The notes below the pieces were generated by a model. The model was not told the origin of the DNA, ran no database searches, and worked only from the letters and a program-made list of their open reading frames with translations. Position numbers and translations under genes: made by a program. From Shinella zoogloeoides (GTDB taxonomy: Bacteria > Pseudomonadota > Alphaproteobacteria > Rhizobiales > Rhizobiaceae), in NCBI RefSeq assembly GCF_003574625.1, contig NZ_QNUJ01000006.1, positions 124,001 through 188,000 of the forward strand: a stretch of DNA of 64,000 nucleotides. The letters are read 5' to 3'. Positions within the stretch are counted from its first letter, which is position 1. The number at the start of each line of letters is the position of its first letter. Positions 9,095 through 21,296 of this stretch are shown here, one piece after another.

Positions 9095-10036
9095 CTAGCG
9101 ATAGAAACGATAGGCCTCGGAGATTTCCTCTCCGAGGCGGTTGTTGTGCACGATGAATTCCTCGATGAATTCGTGCAGGCCCTGTTCCATGATGTCGTCC
9201 ATGCTGCGGCTTCTCAGCAGCATGAGCGTCGAGGATGCCGTCTCGTGCGCCGCATGGTTCTCGCCGTAGAGCTTGGCCAGATAGCCGAGATTGCTGACGA
9301 TCTTGTCATAGTTATAGGCGAGCGAGCGCGGCATGCGGTCGTTGAGGATCAGGTAGTCGGCGATATTGGCGGGCGAATAGTCCCCGTCATAGACCCAGCT
9401 ATAGGAGCGGTGCGCCGAGACGGAGCGCAGGATCGATTCCCATTGCTTGTTGTCGAGCGAGGAGCCGACCTTGGCGATGGCCGGCAACAGCACGTAGTAT
9501 TTTACGTCGAGAATGCGCGCCGTGTTGTCGGCGCGTTCGATGAAGGCGCCGATGCGCGAGAAATTATAGATGTCGTCGCGCAGCATCGTGCCGTGGAAGG
9601 CGCCGCGGATGAGGCCGGTGCTGCGCTTGATCGTGTCGATGATCGACGGCATGTCGGCCGGCTTGGCTCGCTTGGCGAGAACCTGCTTCAGCTCGATCCA
9701 GCATTCGTTGGTCGCTTCCCAGGTCTCGCGGGTCAGCGCCGTGCGCACCATGCGGGCATTGTTGCGCGCCGCCTCGATGCAGGACATCACGCTCGACGGG
9801 TTCGTCCGGTCGCGCAGCAGGTAGTCGATGGCGTCGGCGCTCGTCAGCTTGTCGTGCGCGGCGTCGAAATCCTCTCGCACCCCGGCGCTTTGCAGGACGC
9901 CGTCCCAGTCCTCGTCGGAGGAGCCGGAGCGCGTCAGCGCCATGCGCAGGCCCGCGTCGATGAGGCGGGCGATGTTCTCGCCCCGCTCGATGTAGCGGAA
10001 CATCCAGTAGAGGCCGTTTGCAGTTCTTCCCAGCAT
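9095..10036 (-). CDS. alpha-E domain-containing protein
   Basis: 313-aa mostly helical protein beginning MLGRTANGLYWMFRYIERGENIARLID, characteristic of the alpha-E family. The conserved ERAENxAR-type motif appears twice, as ERGENIARLID near residue 18 and ERADNTARILD in the middle. It sits 4 bp downstream of the circularly permuted ATP-grasp gene and 14 bp upstream of the transglutaminase gene, so all three are one operon. Family members are proposed to partner the ATP-grasp enzyme in making a peptide or modified amino-acid product. Biochemical function is unproven. Confidence 0.88.
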   Translation of the reverse strand: MLGRTANGLYWMFRYIERGENIARLIDAGLRMALTRSGSSDEDWDGVLQSAGVREDFDAAHDKLTSADAIDYLLRDRTNPSSVMSCIEAARNNARMVRTALTRETWEATNECWIELKQVLAKRAKPADMPSIIDTIKRSTGLIRGAFHGTMLRDDIYNFSRIGAFIERADNTARILDVKYYVLLPAIAKVGSSLDNKQWESILRSVSAHRSYSWVYDGDYSPANIADYLILNDRMPRSLAYNYDKIVSNLGYLAKLYGENHAAHETASSTLMLLRSRSMDDIMEQGLHEFIEEFIVHNNRLGEEISEAYRFYR

Positions 10037-10040
10037 CGGC

Positions 10041-11465
10041 TCAGTCCTCCAGAACCCAGGTGTCCTTCGTGCCGCCGCCCTGGCTGGAATTGACCACCAG
10101 CGAGCCTTCCTTCAGCGCCACGCGGGTCAGCCCGCCGGGAATGATCTGCACCTTGTCGGAAACCAGCACATAGGGCCGAAGGTCGACATGCCGGGGCGCG
10201 ATGCCCTTGTTGACGAGAATCGGCACGGTGGAGAGGGAGAGCGTCGGCTGGGCGATGTAGTTCGCCGGCCGGGCCTTCAGCTTCTCGGCGAAGGCCGCGC
10301 ATTCCTTCTTCGTGGCGGTCGGGCCGACGAGCATGCCGTAGCCGCCCGAGCCGTGCACTTCCTTGACGACGAGTTCGCTCAGGTGCTCCAGCACGTATTT
10401 CAGGCTGTCCTCCTCCGAGCAGCGCCATGTCGGCACGTTCTCCAGGATCGCCTTGCGGCCGGTATAGAACTCGACGATCTCGGGCATGTAGGAATAGATC
10501 GCCTTGTCGTCGGAAATACCGGTGCCGGGGGCGTTGGCGATGGTGATGTTGCCGGCCTTGTAGACGTCCATGATGCCGGGGATGCCGAGCGCGGAATCCG
10601 GCCGGAAAGTCATGGGATCGAGGAAGTCGTCGTCGACGCGGCGGTAGAGCACGTCGATGGCCTCGTAGCCGCGGGTGGTGCGCATCTTCACCTTGCCGTC
10701 GACGACGCGCAGGTCCGAGCCTTCCACCAGCTCCACGCCCATCATGTCGGCGAGGAAGGCGTGCTCGTAATAGGCGGAGTTGAAGATGCCGGGCGTCAGC
10801 ACCGCGACACGCGGCTTGCCGGAACAGCCGGGCGGGGCGAGGGAAGCAAGGCTCTGGCGCAGCAGTTTCGGATAGTCCTCGACCGGGCGCACCTTGTTGA
10901 GGTGGAACAGCTCCGGGAACATCTGCATCATGGTTTCCCGGTTCTCCAGCATGTAGCTGACGCCGGAGGGGGTGCGGGCATTGTCCTCCAGCACGTAGAA
11001 CTGGTCTTCGCCGGTGCGCACGATGTCGGTGCCGACGATGTGGGTATAGACGCCGCCCGGCGGCTTGAAGCCGATCATCTGCGGCAGGAACGCCTCGTTG
11101 CGCTCGATCAGCTCGCGCGGGATGCGGCCCGCCTTGATGATCTCCTGCTTGTGGTAGATGTCATCGAGGAAGGCGTTGAGGGCGATGACCCGCTGCTCGA
11201 TGCCCTGGGCGAGCTTGCGCCATTCCCGGCCGGAGATGATGCGCGGTATGATGTCGAAGGGGATGAGCTTTTCGGAACTGTCGGCGTGCCCGTAGACCGC
11301 GAAGGTGATGCCGGTTTTGCGGAAGAGGTTCTCGGCGTCCCTCGATTTGGCGATCAGGCGGGCCCGATCCTGTGCTTCGTACCATTCATGGTAGTTCTGG
11401 TATGGCTGCCGCGCACCGGAGTCCGCGTTCATCATTTCATCAAATGCCAAAGGCGTGTTCCCCAT
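10041..11465 (-). CDS. circularly permuted type 2 ATP-grasp protein
   Basis: 474-aa first gene of the operon. Landmarks of the circularly permuted ATP-grasp class are GGVYTHIVGTDIVR, VLEDNARTPSGVSYML, the acidic RRVDDDFLDP and the metal/ATP-binding region VVKEVHGSGGYGMLVG. ATP-grasp enzymes join a carboxylate to an amine through an acyl-phosphate, so with the alpha-E and transglutaminase-like partners a small peptide-bond-forming pathway is likely. The start at ATG 11465 has no clear ribosome site; an ATG 30 bases further in is an alternative. The 293-bp gap to the divergent transporter gene at 11759 must hold its promoter, but I could not place boxes convincingly. Confidence 0.88.
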   Translation of the reverse strand: MGNTPLAFDEMMNADSGARQPYQNYHEWYEAQDRARLIAKSRDAENLFRKTGITFAVYGHADSSEKLIPFDIIPRIISGREWRKLAQGIEQRVIALNAFLDDIYHKQEIIKAGRIPRELIERNEAFLPQMIGFKPPGGVYTHIVGTDIVRTGEDQFYVLEDNARTPSGVSYMLENRETMMQMFPELFHLNKVRPVEDYPKLLRQSLASLAPPGCSGKPRVAVLTPGIFNSAYYEHAFLADMMGVELVEGSDLRVVDGKVKMRTTRGYEAIDVLYRRVDDDFLDPMTFRPDSALGIPGIMDVYKAGNITIANAPGTGISDDKAIYSYMPEIVEFYTGRKAILENVPTWRCSEEDSLKYVLEHLSELVVKEVHGSGGYGMLVGPTATKKECAAFAEKLKARPANYIAQPTLSLSTVPILVNKGIAPRHVDLRPYVLVSDKVQIIPGGLTRVALKEGSLVVNSSQGGGTKDTWVLED

Positions 11466-11758
11466 TTTTTGTCATTTGAGTACAACATTCCCGGCAATGC
11501 AAGAACCATGCTCAATTAGCGATCAAGAATTCTCATACCGCTTTGAGGCGTATAAAACCGGCCATCGCGACGGTTTCTACCGGTAAGCCGTCCGGCGAAG
11601 CGCATCCGGGGGATCCATGCCTGCCGAAAACATGGGCAGGTGCCGAAAGACTGTTCGCTCCGCTTTTCCCTGAACCTAAGCATCAAGGAAATTCCTTTGA
11701 CCATCACCGGCGCGATGCCTATCGCTCGCGCACCGATTGTCCCCTTCGCGGAAAGCCC

Positions 11759-12643
11759 ATGTCCCTCGACCGCCTGGCTCCGGCCATCTTCGTCCTGCTC
11801 TGGTCCACCGGCTGGGTCGTCGCCAAGTTCGGCGCCATCGTCTCCGAGCCGCTGACCTTCCTCAGCATCCGCTATGTGACGGCAGCCGTCCTGTTCACCG
11901 TGCTCTGTCTCGTTTCGGGGGCCGCATGGCCGCGCGACATGCGCACCGTCCTGCACGCCATCGTCTCCGGCGCCTTCCTGCACGGCATCTATCTCGGCAC
12001 GGTCTGGTGGGCGATCGGCCAGGGCGTGCCGGCGGCGCTCTCCTCGATCATCGCCGCCCTCCAGCCGCTGATGACGGCGCTGGCGGCGCCCTTCTTCATC
12101 GGGGAAAGGCTGGGCACGATGCAGAAGCTCGGAATCTGTCTCGGTTTTCTCGGGGTGCTGATCGCCGTCCTGCCGAAGTTCTTCGGCCAAAGCGCGGCGG
12201 AGATCCCGGCCTTCGCCATCGTCGTCAACATGCTGGGCATGGCGGCCGTCACCTATGGCACGATCTACCAGAAGCAGCACCTGCATACCGGTGACATCCG
12301 CACCATCGCGACGCTGCAATATGTGGGCGCGCTGGTCGTCACCGTCCCCTTCGCGCTCGCCCTGGAAAACCTGCATGTCGATTTCGGCTTGGCCTTCGTC
12401 GCGCTGCTCGCCTGGTCGGTGCTCGGCATTTCCGTGGGGGCGATCCTGCTGCTGCTCTATCTGCTGCGCCGCGGCCAGGTCTCCCGCGCCGCCTCGCTCA
12501 TCTACCTCGTCCCGCCCATCGCCGCCCTGCAGGCCGCCGCCGTCTTCGGCGAGGAGCTGACGGTTCCGATGATCCTCGGGACGGCCATCGTGGTGGTGGG
12601 GGTCTATCTCACGAACCGCAAGGACGTCGCGCCGGCGGAGTGA
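11759..12643 (+). CDS. DMT/EamA-family transporter
   Basis: 294-aa inner-membrane protein with about ten hydrophobic segments arranged as two EamA repeats (first from RLAPAIFVLLWSTGWVVAKFG, second from FAIVVNMLGMAAVTYGTIYQK). Members of the drug/metabolite transporter superfamily export amino acids, metabolites or drugs by proton exchange; the substrate cannot be read from sequence. ATG 11759 is chosen because family homology begins there. The frame is open upstream to 11543, but that stretch lacks hydrophobic or family character. It converges on the DEAD-box helicase gene through a shared terminator. Confidence 0.85.
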   Translation: MSLDRLAPAIFVLLWSTGWVVAKFGAIVSEPLTFLSIRYVTAAVLFTVLCLVSGAAWPRDMRTVLHAIVSGAFLHGIYLGTVWWAIGQGVPAALSSIIAALQPLMTALAAPFFIGERLGTMQKLGICLGFLGVLIAVLPKFFGQSAAEIPAFAIVVNMLGMAAVTYGTIYQKQHLHTGDIRTIATLQYVGALVVTVPFALALENLHVDFGLAFVALLAWSVLGISVGAILLLLYLLRRGQVSRAASLIYLVPPIAALQAAAVFGEELTVPMILGTAIVVVGVYLTNRKDVAPAE

Positions 12644-12675
12644 GAGGGCGGTTCCCGCAACCTTCCTACAAACAA

Positions 12676-12701
12676 AAACGGCGGGCCGAAGCCCGCCGTT
12701 T
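12676..12701. terminator. bidirectional intrinsic terminator
   Basis: An 11-bp perfect stem AAACGGCGGGC / GCCCGCCGTTT with a CGAA loop lies between two convergent genes. An A run on its left and T residues on its right let it work on both strands. Confidence 0.85.
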
Positions 12702-12724
12702 CCGCATTCGATACCGTGACGGGC

Positions 12725-14161
12725 TCACGCCTGTTCGCGGCGCTGGCCTTCCGGGCGGCGCGGCTTTCCGCTGCGCTGCGGGCGACCGGGCTGGCCGTTG
12801 CCGCCGTGGTTGCGGTTCTGGCGGTCGCCCTGCTTCTGGGCCGGGCGGCCGTGCTGCGGGCGCTTGGCGCCGGCGGGGGCACCGGCTTCCGCCTGCGCGC
12901 CGTCACCGAAGGGCTGGCGTGCCGGGCGGTTCGCGGCGCGGCCGTTGCCATTGCCCGAGCGCTGGCCGCCGCCGCGGCTGTTGCGGCCCTTGCGGGACTT
13001 GCCGCCGGGGCCTGCCGTGCTGACTTCGGCCGGGGCTTCGCCGCTGGCGACGGCGATCTTGATGCCCATCAGCCGCTCGATATCGCGCAGGAGATGCGCT
13101 TCGTCCGGGGCGCAGAAGGCGATGGCGATGCCGTCGCGACCGTTGCGGGCCGTGCGGCCGATGCGGTGGACGTAGGCGTCCGGCACTTCCGGCAGGTCGT
13201 AGTTGTAGACATGGGTGACGCCCGGGATGTCGATGCCGCGGGCGGCGACGTCGGTGGCGACCAGCACGCGGATCTCGCCGTCACGGAAGGCCTTGAGGGC
13301 GCGCTCGCGCTGGCCCTGGCTCTTGTTGCCGTGGATCGAGGCAGCCTTGAAGCCGACATGGTCGAGATGCTTCATCAGCTTTTCCGCGCCGTGCTTGGTG
13401 CGCGAGAAGACGAGCGACAGGCCGTCCGGATTGTCGGTGAGCGTCTGCTTGAGGATCTGCGTCTTCTGGTCCTTGCCGGGCACGAAGTGCACGTACTGTT
13501 CCACCTTGTCGGCGGCCTTGCCGGGCGGGGTGACCTCGACCTTCTTCGGGTTCGACAGATATTCGCCGGCAAGCTCGGCGATCAGCTTGGGCATGGTGGC
13601 CGAGAAGAGCAGCGTCTGGCGGTTCTTCGGCACCATTTTCGAAATCTTGCGCAGGTCGTGGATGAAGCCGAGGTCGAGCATCTGGTCGGCCTCGTCGAGC
13701 ACGAGGTAGCGGGCCTGCGTCAGCGTCACGGACTTGCGGGCGACGAGGTCGAGCAGGCGGCCCGGGGTTGCGACGAGGATGTCGGTGCCGCGGTTCAGCA
13801 TTTCCGACTGCTTGTTGATGGAAGCGCCGCCGACGACGGTGACGACGCGCAGCGGCGTCTTCTTCACGAAGTCACGCAGGTTGTCGGCGATCTGGTTCAC
13901 CAGTTCGCGGGTCGGAGCAAGGATGAGGGCGCGGATGTTGCGCGGGTCGGGACGGCGGGCGTCAGCGAGAAGCTTCTCGATCATCGGCAGGCCGAAGGCG
14001 GCCGTCTTGCCGGTGCCGGTCTGGGCGAGACCGATGAGGTCAGAGCCTTCGAGGACCAGCGGAATGGCCTTTTCCTGGATCGGTGTCGCCTTTTCGAAGC
14101 CGAGCGCGGAGAGGGTGGCGACGATGGTCTTCGAGAGACCGAGGTCGTGGAAAGTTGTCAA
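12725..14161 (-). CDS. DEAD-box RNA helicase (RhlE-like)
   Basis: About 478 aa. Core motifs are all present: Q motif region (GFEKATPIQEKAIP), motif I AQTGTGKT (46-53), PTRELV, VLDEADQML, SAT, and HRIGRTAR. The core is followed from about residue 375 by a 100-residue basic Gly/Arg/Gln-rich tail (GGKSRKGRNSRGGGQRSGNG onward), a typical RNA-binding extension. I choose a TTG start at 14161 (MTTFHDLGL), 7-8 nt after AAAGG; the frame is open to 14257 but the extra residues have no homology and no ribosome site. Such helicases remodel rRNA or mRNA, often at low temperature. See the adjacent entry for the unusually long upstream region. Confidence 0.9.
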   Translation of the reverse strand: MTTFHDLGLSKTIVATLSALGFEKATPIQEKAIPLVLEGSDLIGLAQTGTGKTAAFGLPMIEKLLADARRPDPRNIRALILAPTRELVNQIADNLRDFVKKTPLRVVTVVGGASINKQSEMLNRGTDILVATPGRLLDLVARKSVTLTQARYLVLDEADQMLDLGFIHDLRKISKMVPKNRQTLLFSATMPKLIAELAGEYLSNPKKVEVTPPGKAADKVEQYVHFVPGKDQKTQILKQTLTDNPDGLSLVFSRTKHGAEKLMKHLDHVGFKAASIHGNKSQGQRERALKAFRDGEIRVLVATDVAARGIDIPGVTHVYNYDLPEVPDAYVHRIGRTARNGRDGIAIAFCAPDEAHLLRDIERLMGIKIAVASGEAPAEVSTAGPGGKSRKGRNSRGGGQRSGNGNGRAANRPARQPFGDGAQAEAGAPAGAKRPQHGRPAQKQGDRQNRNHGGNGQPGRPQRSGKPRRPEGQRREQA

Positions 14162-14679
14162 AGCAATACCTTTCGGGGCGCCAGGCGACTTTCCGAATCC
14201 GGTTCCGGGCGCAATGCGCCATCTCTTGCGGAACCGCCTCGGGCCGGAACGCACCATGCGATCCGGTTTCGTCTGGCGTCAAGAACCCCGCGTGAATTGG
14301 GAACTTGTGGGTTGGATTTGCGTCTGCGCAGTCTTCCGCCGCTATCCGGCGGACCATTCTCCTGCGCTTCTCCTTCTCGCGTCCCGTGCTCGGGAAATCG
14401 CTGGGCTCGCTCACGCGGCGGCCGAAGGGCGACGCTCGGGGTCTCATGTCGTTGTTTCGCGGTGAAAAGTCAAGCGCTACTTTCGCATGTGCGAAATGCC
14501 GGATGCGCGTTCCTCGCCCGAACCGGCATGTCGGCGGCCGGAATGCTTGCCCGTCGCGGATGGCGGAACATGCCCGCGCGCGTTGCGTTGGACCAATACG
14601 CATCCTGCCACAATCCTGTCGGATGCTCCCTCGCGCAGTACCATCTGCGTTTCCGTGAACCTTGCTAGGGGAGTGAGAA
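14162..14679. promoter_or_regulatory. 518-bp divergent intergenic region: helicase leader and candidate operator
   Basis: No gene is seen here. On the minus strand TTGACT (14473-14468) is a plausible -35 box for the helicase; if used, the mRNA would have a leader of roughly 280 nt before the TTG start. Next to it, 14481-14496 holds TTTCGCA-TG-TGCGAAA, two perfect 7-bp inverted arms two bases apart, a good shape for an operator between the divergent genes. The plus-strand gene has GGGGAG just before its ATG at 14680. Promoter boxes are by eye and uncertain. Confidence 0.4.
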
Positions 14680-15132
14680 ATGACCGCTACGACCTGGATC
14701 CTCGCCGCAGACGGCAATCAGGCCCGCCTGCTCAAGGGCGTGAACCTGCTGAAGGAGGGCCAGCAGAGCCCGGAGCAGGAGGTCTTTCGCTGGGAACCGA
14801 AGAAGGCTCAGGACATCATGGCCGACAAGCCGGGCCGCAGCCATTCCTCGGTCGGCCCCGGCCGGTCCTCCATGGAATATTCGAGCGACCCGGTGCGCGA
14901 GGAGCAGCAGAAATTCACCGCCGAGATCGCCGGGCGGATCGACGACTATGCCGCCGAAGGCGCGTTCGACCGGCTCGTGCTCTGCGCCGCGCCGCAGACG
15001 CTCGGCGATCTGCGCGGCAGGCTTTCTGACAAGGCGCGCGCGCTGACGGTCGTGGAGATCGACAAGAACTTCTCCAACCTGCCGACGGAAAAGCTGATCG
15101 CCAGCGTCCGCTCGATCATGTTCGAGACCTGA
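14680..15132 (+). CDS. host attachment family protein
   Basis: 150-aa soluble protein of the family annotated as host attachment protein, found widely in rhizobia and other proteobacteria. Typical features are the start TTWILAADGNQARLLKG, a glycine/serine-rich middle (DKPGRSHSSVGPGRSS), an amphipathic helix (EEQQKFTAEIAGRIDDYAAEG) and the conserved RLVLCAAPQTLGDLR. Despite the name it has no signal peptide or membrane segment, and the fold suggested by the motifs resembles release-factor-like (eRF1/Pelota-type) domains; a direct adhesion role is doubtful. It has a good ribosome site (GGGGAGTGAG) and is a single gene. Confidence 0.8.
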   Translation: MTATTWILAADGNQARLLKGVNLLKEGQQSPEQEVFRWEPKKAQDIMADKPGRSHSSVGPGRSSMEYSSDPVREEQQKFTAEIAGRIDDYAAEGAFDRLVLCAAPQTLGDLRGRLSDKARALTVVEIDKNFSNLPTEKLIASVRSIMFET

Positions 15133-15252
15133 CGGAAACCGGGACGCCCCGGCAATTCCGGCAACGAAGGGTTAACCATCCGTTCAAGGATTGGTGATAC
15201 TCCCCGGGAGGTATGAATCCCTCCTTCCGTGCCGCTTCGGGGAGTTCTTGGC

Positions 15253-18876
<3,624 letters not shown>

Positions 18877-18879
18877 TCT

Positions 18880-19602
18880 TCAGGCGGCCGGCTTTTCCCC
18901 GCACAGCATTTCGCGCTTTCCCGCAAAGCCCGGCCGGCGTTCCACGGTGAAGCCCGCGGCGGCGAGATTGCGTCGCACGAAACCGGCGGCGGCATAGGTG
19001 CCGAAGCGCCCGCCCGGAACCGTCAGCCGGAAGACCTCCGCCATCAGCTCCGCCGACCACATGTCCGGATTGCGCGAGGGCGCGAAACCGTCGAGATACC
19101 AGGCGTCGAAAGGGATTTTCTCCTCCGATAGGCTGTCGAGCGCCGCGCCGCAGACGACGGTGAGGCGCATGCGGGGTTCGAGCTCGATCTCGACGCGGCC
19201 CTCGGGGGCGTCGGGCCATTTTTCGGTGAGGATCGCGCGTTCCCGTTCGATTTCCGGCCAGTGCGAAAGGGCGCGGTCGATATCGGCGCGGGCCATCGGG
19301 AAGCGCTCGAAGGAGGTGAAGTGGAGGCTTGCGCCCTCCGGCGCGGTCTCGCGCCATTGCCGCCACGTCTCGCACAGGTTGAGGCCGGTGCCGAAGCCGA
19401 GCTCGGCGATGCGGAACGGCTCCCGGCGCTGCCAGCGGTGGGGCAGGTCATTGCCGGAAAGGAAGACATGGCCGCATTCCAGCCGCCCGTCGCTGCGGCA
19501 ATAAAAGTGATCGTCAAAGGCACGGGAATAGGGCATATCGCCCTCGTGCCAGTCGAGGACCGCATCGGTCCCGGTCGTGTTCTCAGGATTGTGGTCAGCC
19601 AT
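18880..19602 (-). CDS. mnmD: tRNA (mnm5s2U34)-methyltransferase MnmD
   Basis: 240 aa, with an N-terminal signature (DWHEGDMPYSRAFDDHFY), SAM-binding AELGFGTGLN at about residue 67 and WYLDGFAPSRNPDMW, all typical of MnmD and of the methyltransferase half of MnmC. It would methylate 5-aminomethyl-2-thiouridine at the tRNA wobble position. In E. coli this domain is fused to an FAD oxidoreductase; here the divergent neighbour at 19601 encodes a free-standing oxidoreductase that may supply that half. The two start codons overlap inside one CATG, so neither gene can have its ribosome site outside the other's coding sequence. Confidence 0.88.
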   Translation of the reverse strand: MADHNPENTTGTDAVLDWHEGDMPYSRAFDDHFYCRSDGRLECGHVFLSGNDLPHRWQRREPFRIAELGFGTGLNLCETWRQWRETAPEGASLHFTSFERFPMARADIDRALSHWPEIERERAILTEKWPDAPEGRVEIELEPRMRLTVVCGAALDSLSEEKIPFDAWYLDGFAPSRNPDMWSAELMAEVFRLTVPGGRFGTYAAAGFVRRNLAAAGFTVERRPGFAGKREMLCGEKPAA

Positions 19603-20779
19603 GGCGAATGCCGATAGTCGCGTGAAGGCCGCCGGTCAACCGGGCGTGGACCTCCTCGTCGTCGGCGGCGGGGTGATGGGCCTGTGGACCGCCCTTCTGG
19701 CCGCCCGCGAAGGGCTCTCGGTCGCACTCATAGAGAAGAGGCGGATCGGCGCGGGGGCGAGCGGCGGTGTGCTCGGCGCGCTGATGGCGCACCTGCCCGA
19801 CAGGTGGAATGCCAAGAAGGCCTTCCAGTTCGATGCGCTCGTCTCGCTGGAGGGGGAGATCGCGGCCCTCGAGGCCGAGACCGGGCTTTCCACCGGCTAT
19901 CGCCGCTCCGGCCGTCTCATGCCGCTGCAAAAACCCCATAATCGCGAGCGTGCCCTCGGCCATGCGCAGGATGCGCTTTCCGCCTGGCGCACGCCCGACC
20001 GGTCCTTCGCCTTCGAGGTGTTGGATGCGGCGCCGGTTTCCGGCTGGCCGTCGGCGGAGGCGATGCCCTACGGCATCGTGCACGACCGCCTTGCCGCGCG
20101 CGTCGCGCCGCGCCTCCTGCTCGTCGCCCTCAAGGCCGCGCTCGGCCGCATGGCGAATGTCGCCATCCGCGAGGGAATCGGCCTTGCGGCGCTCGATCCG
20201 GCGGCCGGCCGGGCGCATCTCGACGACGGGACCAGTCTTGCCTTCGGCACCTGCGTGCTGGCGGCCGGCGTGCAGACCTTCGATCTCCTGACGCCGCTCG
20301 GCCCGAAACTCGCCAGGCCGGCCGGCAGCGCGGTGAAGGGGCAGGCGGCGTTGCTGAAGGCAGATCTCGATCCGGCGCTGCCGGTGATCTTCGCCGACGG
20401 CCTCTATATCGTTCCGCATGAGGACGGGCTGGTCGCCATCGGCAGCACCAGCGAGAATGCGTTCGCCGATCCCCACGGCACGGATGGCCTGCTCGACACG
20501 CTGATCGAAAGAGCGCGGGCGATGGCGCCGCTCCTTGCCGACGCGCCGGTCGTGGAGCGCTGGGCGGGGCTTCGGCCGCGGGCGGTGGGGCCGAACCCGA
20601 TGGTCGGGCGGCACCCGGATCACCGCAATGTCAGCCTCATGGCGGGCGGCTTCAAGGTGAGCTTCGGTATCGCGCACAGGCTCGCCCGCGCGGTGCTCAA
20701 CGAAATCGAGGGCGGCACGCTCGACGTGCCGCCCTCGTTCACCGTCCCGGCACACTTCGACGAAGCCGGGCGGGTATAG
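19601..20779 (+). CDS. FAD-dependent oxidoreductase, possible MnmC C-domain equivalent
   Basis: 392-aa D-amino-acid-oxidase-like flavoprotein: dinucleotide-binding LLVVGGGVMGLWTALLAARE near residue 20, followed by GAGASGGVLGALMAHLP, and a C-terminal WAGLRPRAVGPNPMVGRHP plus GGFKVSFGIAHRLA region. The GASG...GAL...P pattern is reminiscent of the MnmC oxidoreductase domain, which removes the carboxymethyl group from cmnm5s2U34, and the head-to-head position with mnmD makes that role attractive. It could instead be a glycine or other amino-acid oxidase. ATG 19601 shares its CATG with the mnmD start; no better downstream start is evident since the FAD motif follows closely. Confidence 0.75.
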   Translation: MANADSRVKAAGQPGVDLLVVGGGVMGLWTALLAAREGLSVALIEKRRIGAGASGGVLGALMAHLPDRWNAKKAFQFDALVSLEGEIAALEAETGLSTGYRRSGRLMPLQKPHNRERALGHAQDALSAWRTPDRSFAFEVLDAAPVSGWPSAEAMPYGIVHDRLAARVAPRLLLVALKAALGRMANVAIREGIGLAALDPAAGRAHLDDGTSLAFGTCVLAAGVQTFDLLTPLGPKLARPAGSAVKGQAALLKADLDPALPVIFADGLYIVPHEDGLVAIGSTSENAFADPHGTDGLLDTLIERARAMAPLLADAPVVERWAGLRPRAVGPNPMVGRHPDHRNVSLMAGGFKVSFGIAHRLARAVLNEIEGGTLDVPPSFTVPAHFDEAGRV

Positions 20780-20785
20780 ACCGTT

Positions 20786-21160
20786 TTACATCCAGTAGGG
20801 CGGAACGCCGTAATAGTCGTGGATGACCTTGCCGTTGCGGCGGTTCCAGTCATATTCGGCATCGCTCTCGTAATGCGGGGCGTTTTCCACCTGTTCCTTG
20901 GTCAGGTCGACGCGGTAGCCGCCGAGGCCCTCGTCATAGCTGAGCTTGGCCCAGGGCAGGGGGTAATGATCCTGGCCGATGCCGAGGAACCCGCCGAAGC
21001 TGAGGACGGCATAGGAAACGTGGCCGCTCCGCTTGTCGAGGATCAGGCGTTCCACCGAGCCGATATGTTTGCCGTCGGCGCCGTAGACGCTCGTGCCCTC
21101 GACCTTGTCGCTGGCGATGAGATCCTGGGTTTCGCGAATATTTGCATCCTGCATGGCCAT
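20786..21160 (-). CDS. PRC-barrel domain protein
   Basis: 124 aa; ATG 21160 follows AAGGAG by 8 bp. Residues about 14-85 are a PRC-barrel (GTSVYGADGKHIGSVERLILDKRSG...YAVLSFGGFLGIG...YPLPWAKL), the small beta-barrel also found in photosynthetic reaction centre H subunits and RimM. The C-terminus is rich in Tyr and Trp (DYYGVPPYWM). Such single-domain proteins are common, often stress-inducible, in rhizobia; function is unknown. It converges on the FAD oxidoreductase gene 6 bp away. Confidence 0.85.
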   Translation of the reverse strand: MAMQDANIRETQDLIASDKVEGTSVYGADGKHIGSVERLILDKRSGHVSYAVLSFGGFLGIGQDHYPLPWAKLSYDEGLGGYRVDLTKEQVENAPHYESDAEYDWNRRNGKVIHDYYGVPPYWM

Positions 21161-21296
21161 AAGTGTTTCTCCTTGGTTGTCATGGACAGGAAACGGGCCA
21201 AGGCGGTAATGGTTCCTCTTCATGGGGTTATGCACCAGATTCAATTCGACTTTCCGCCGTCCGGTGCTACGGTAGGCCCAATTTCGAGGTGAGCGA

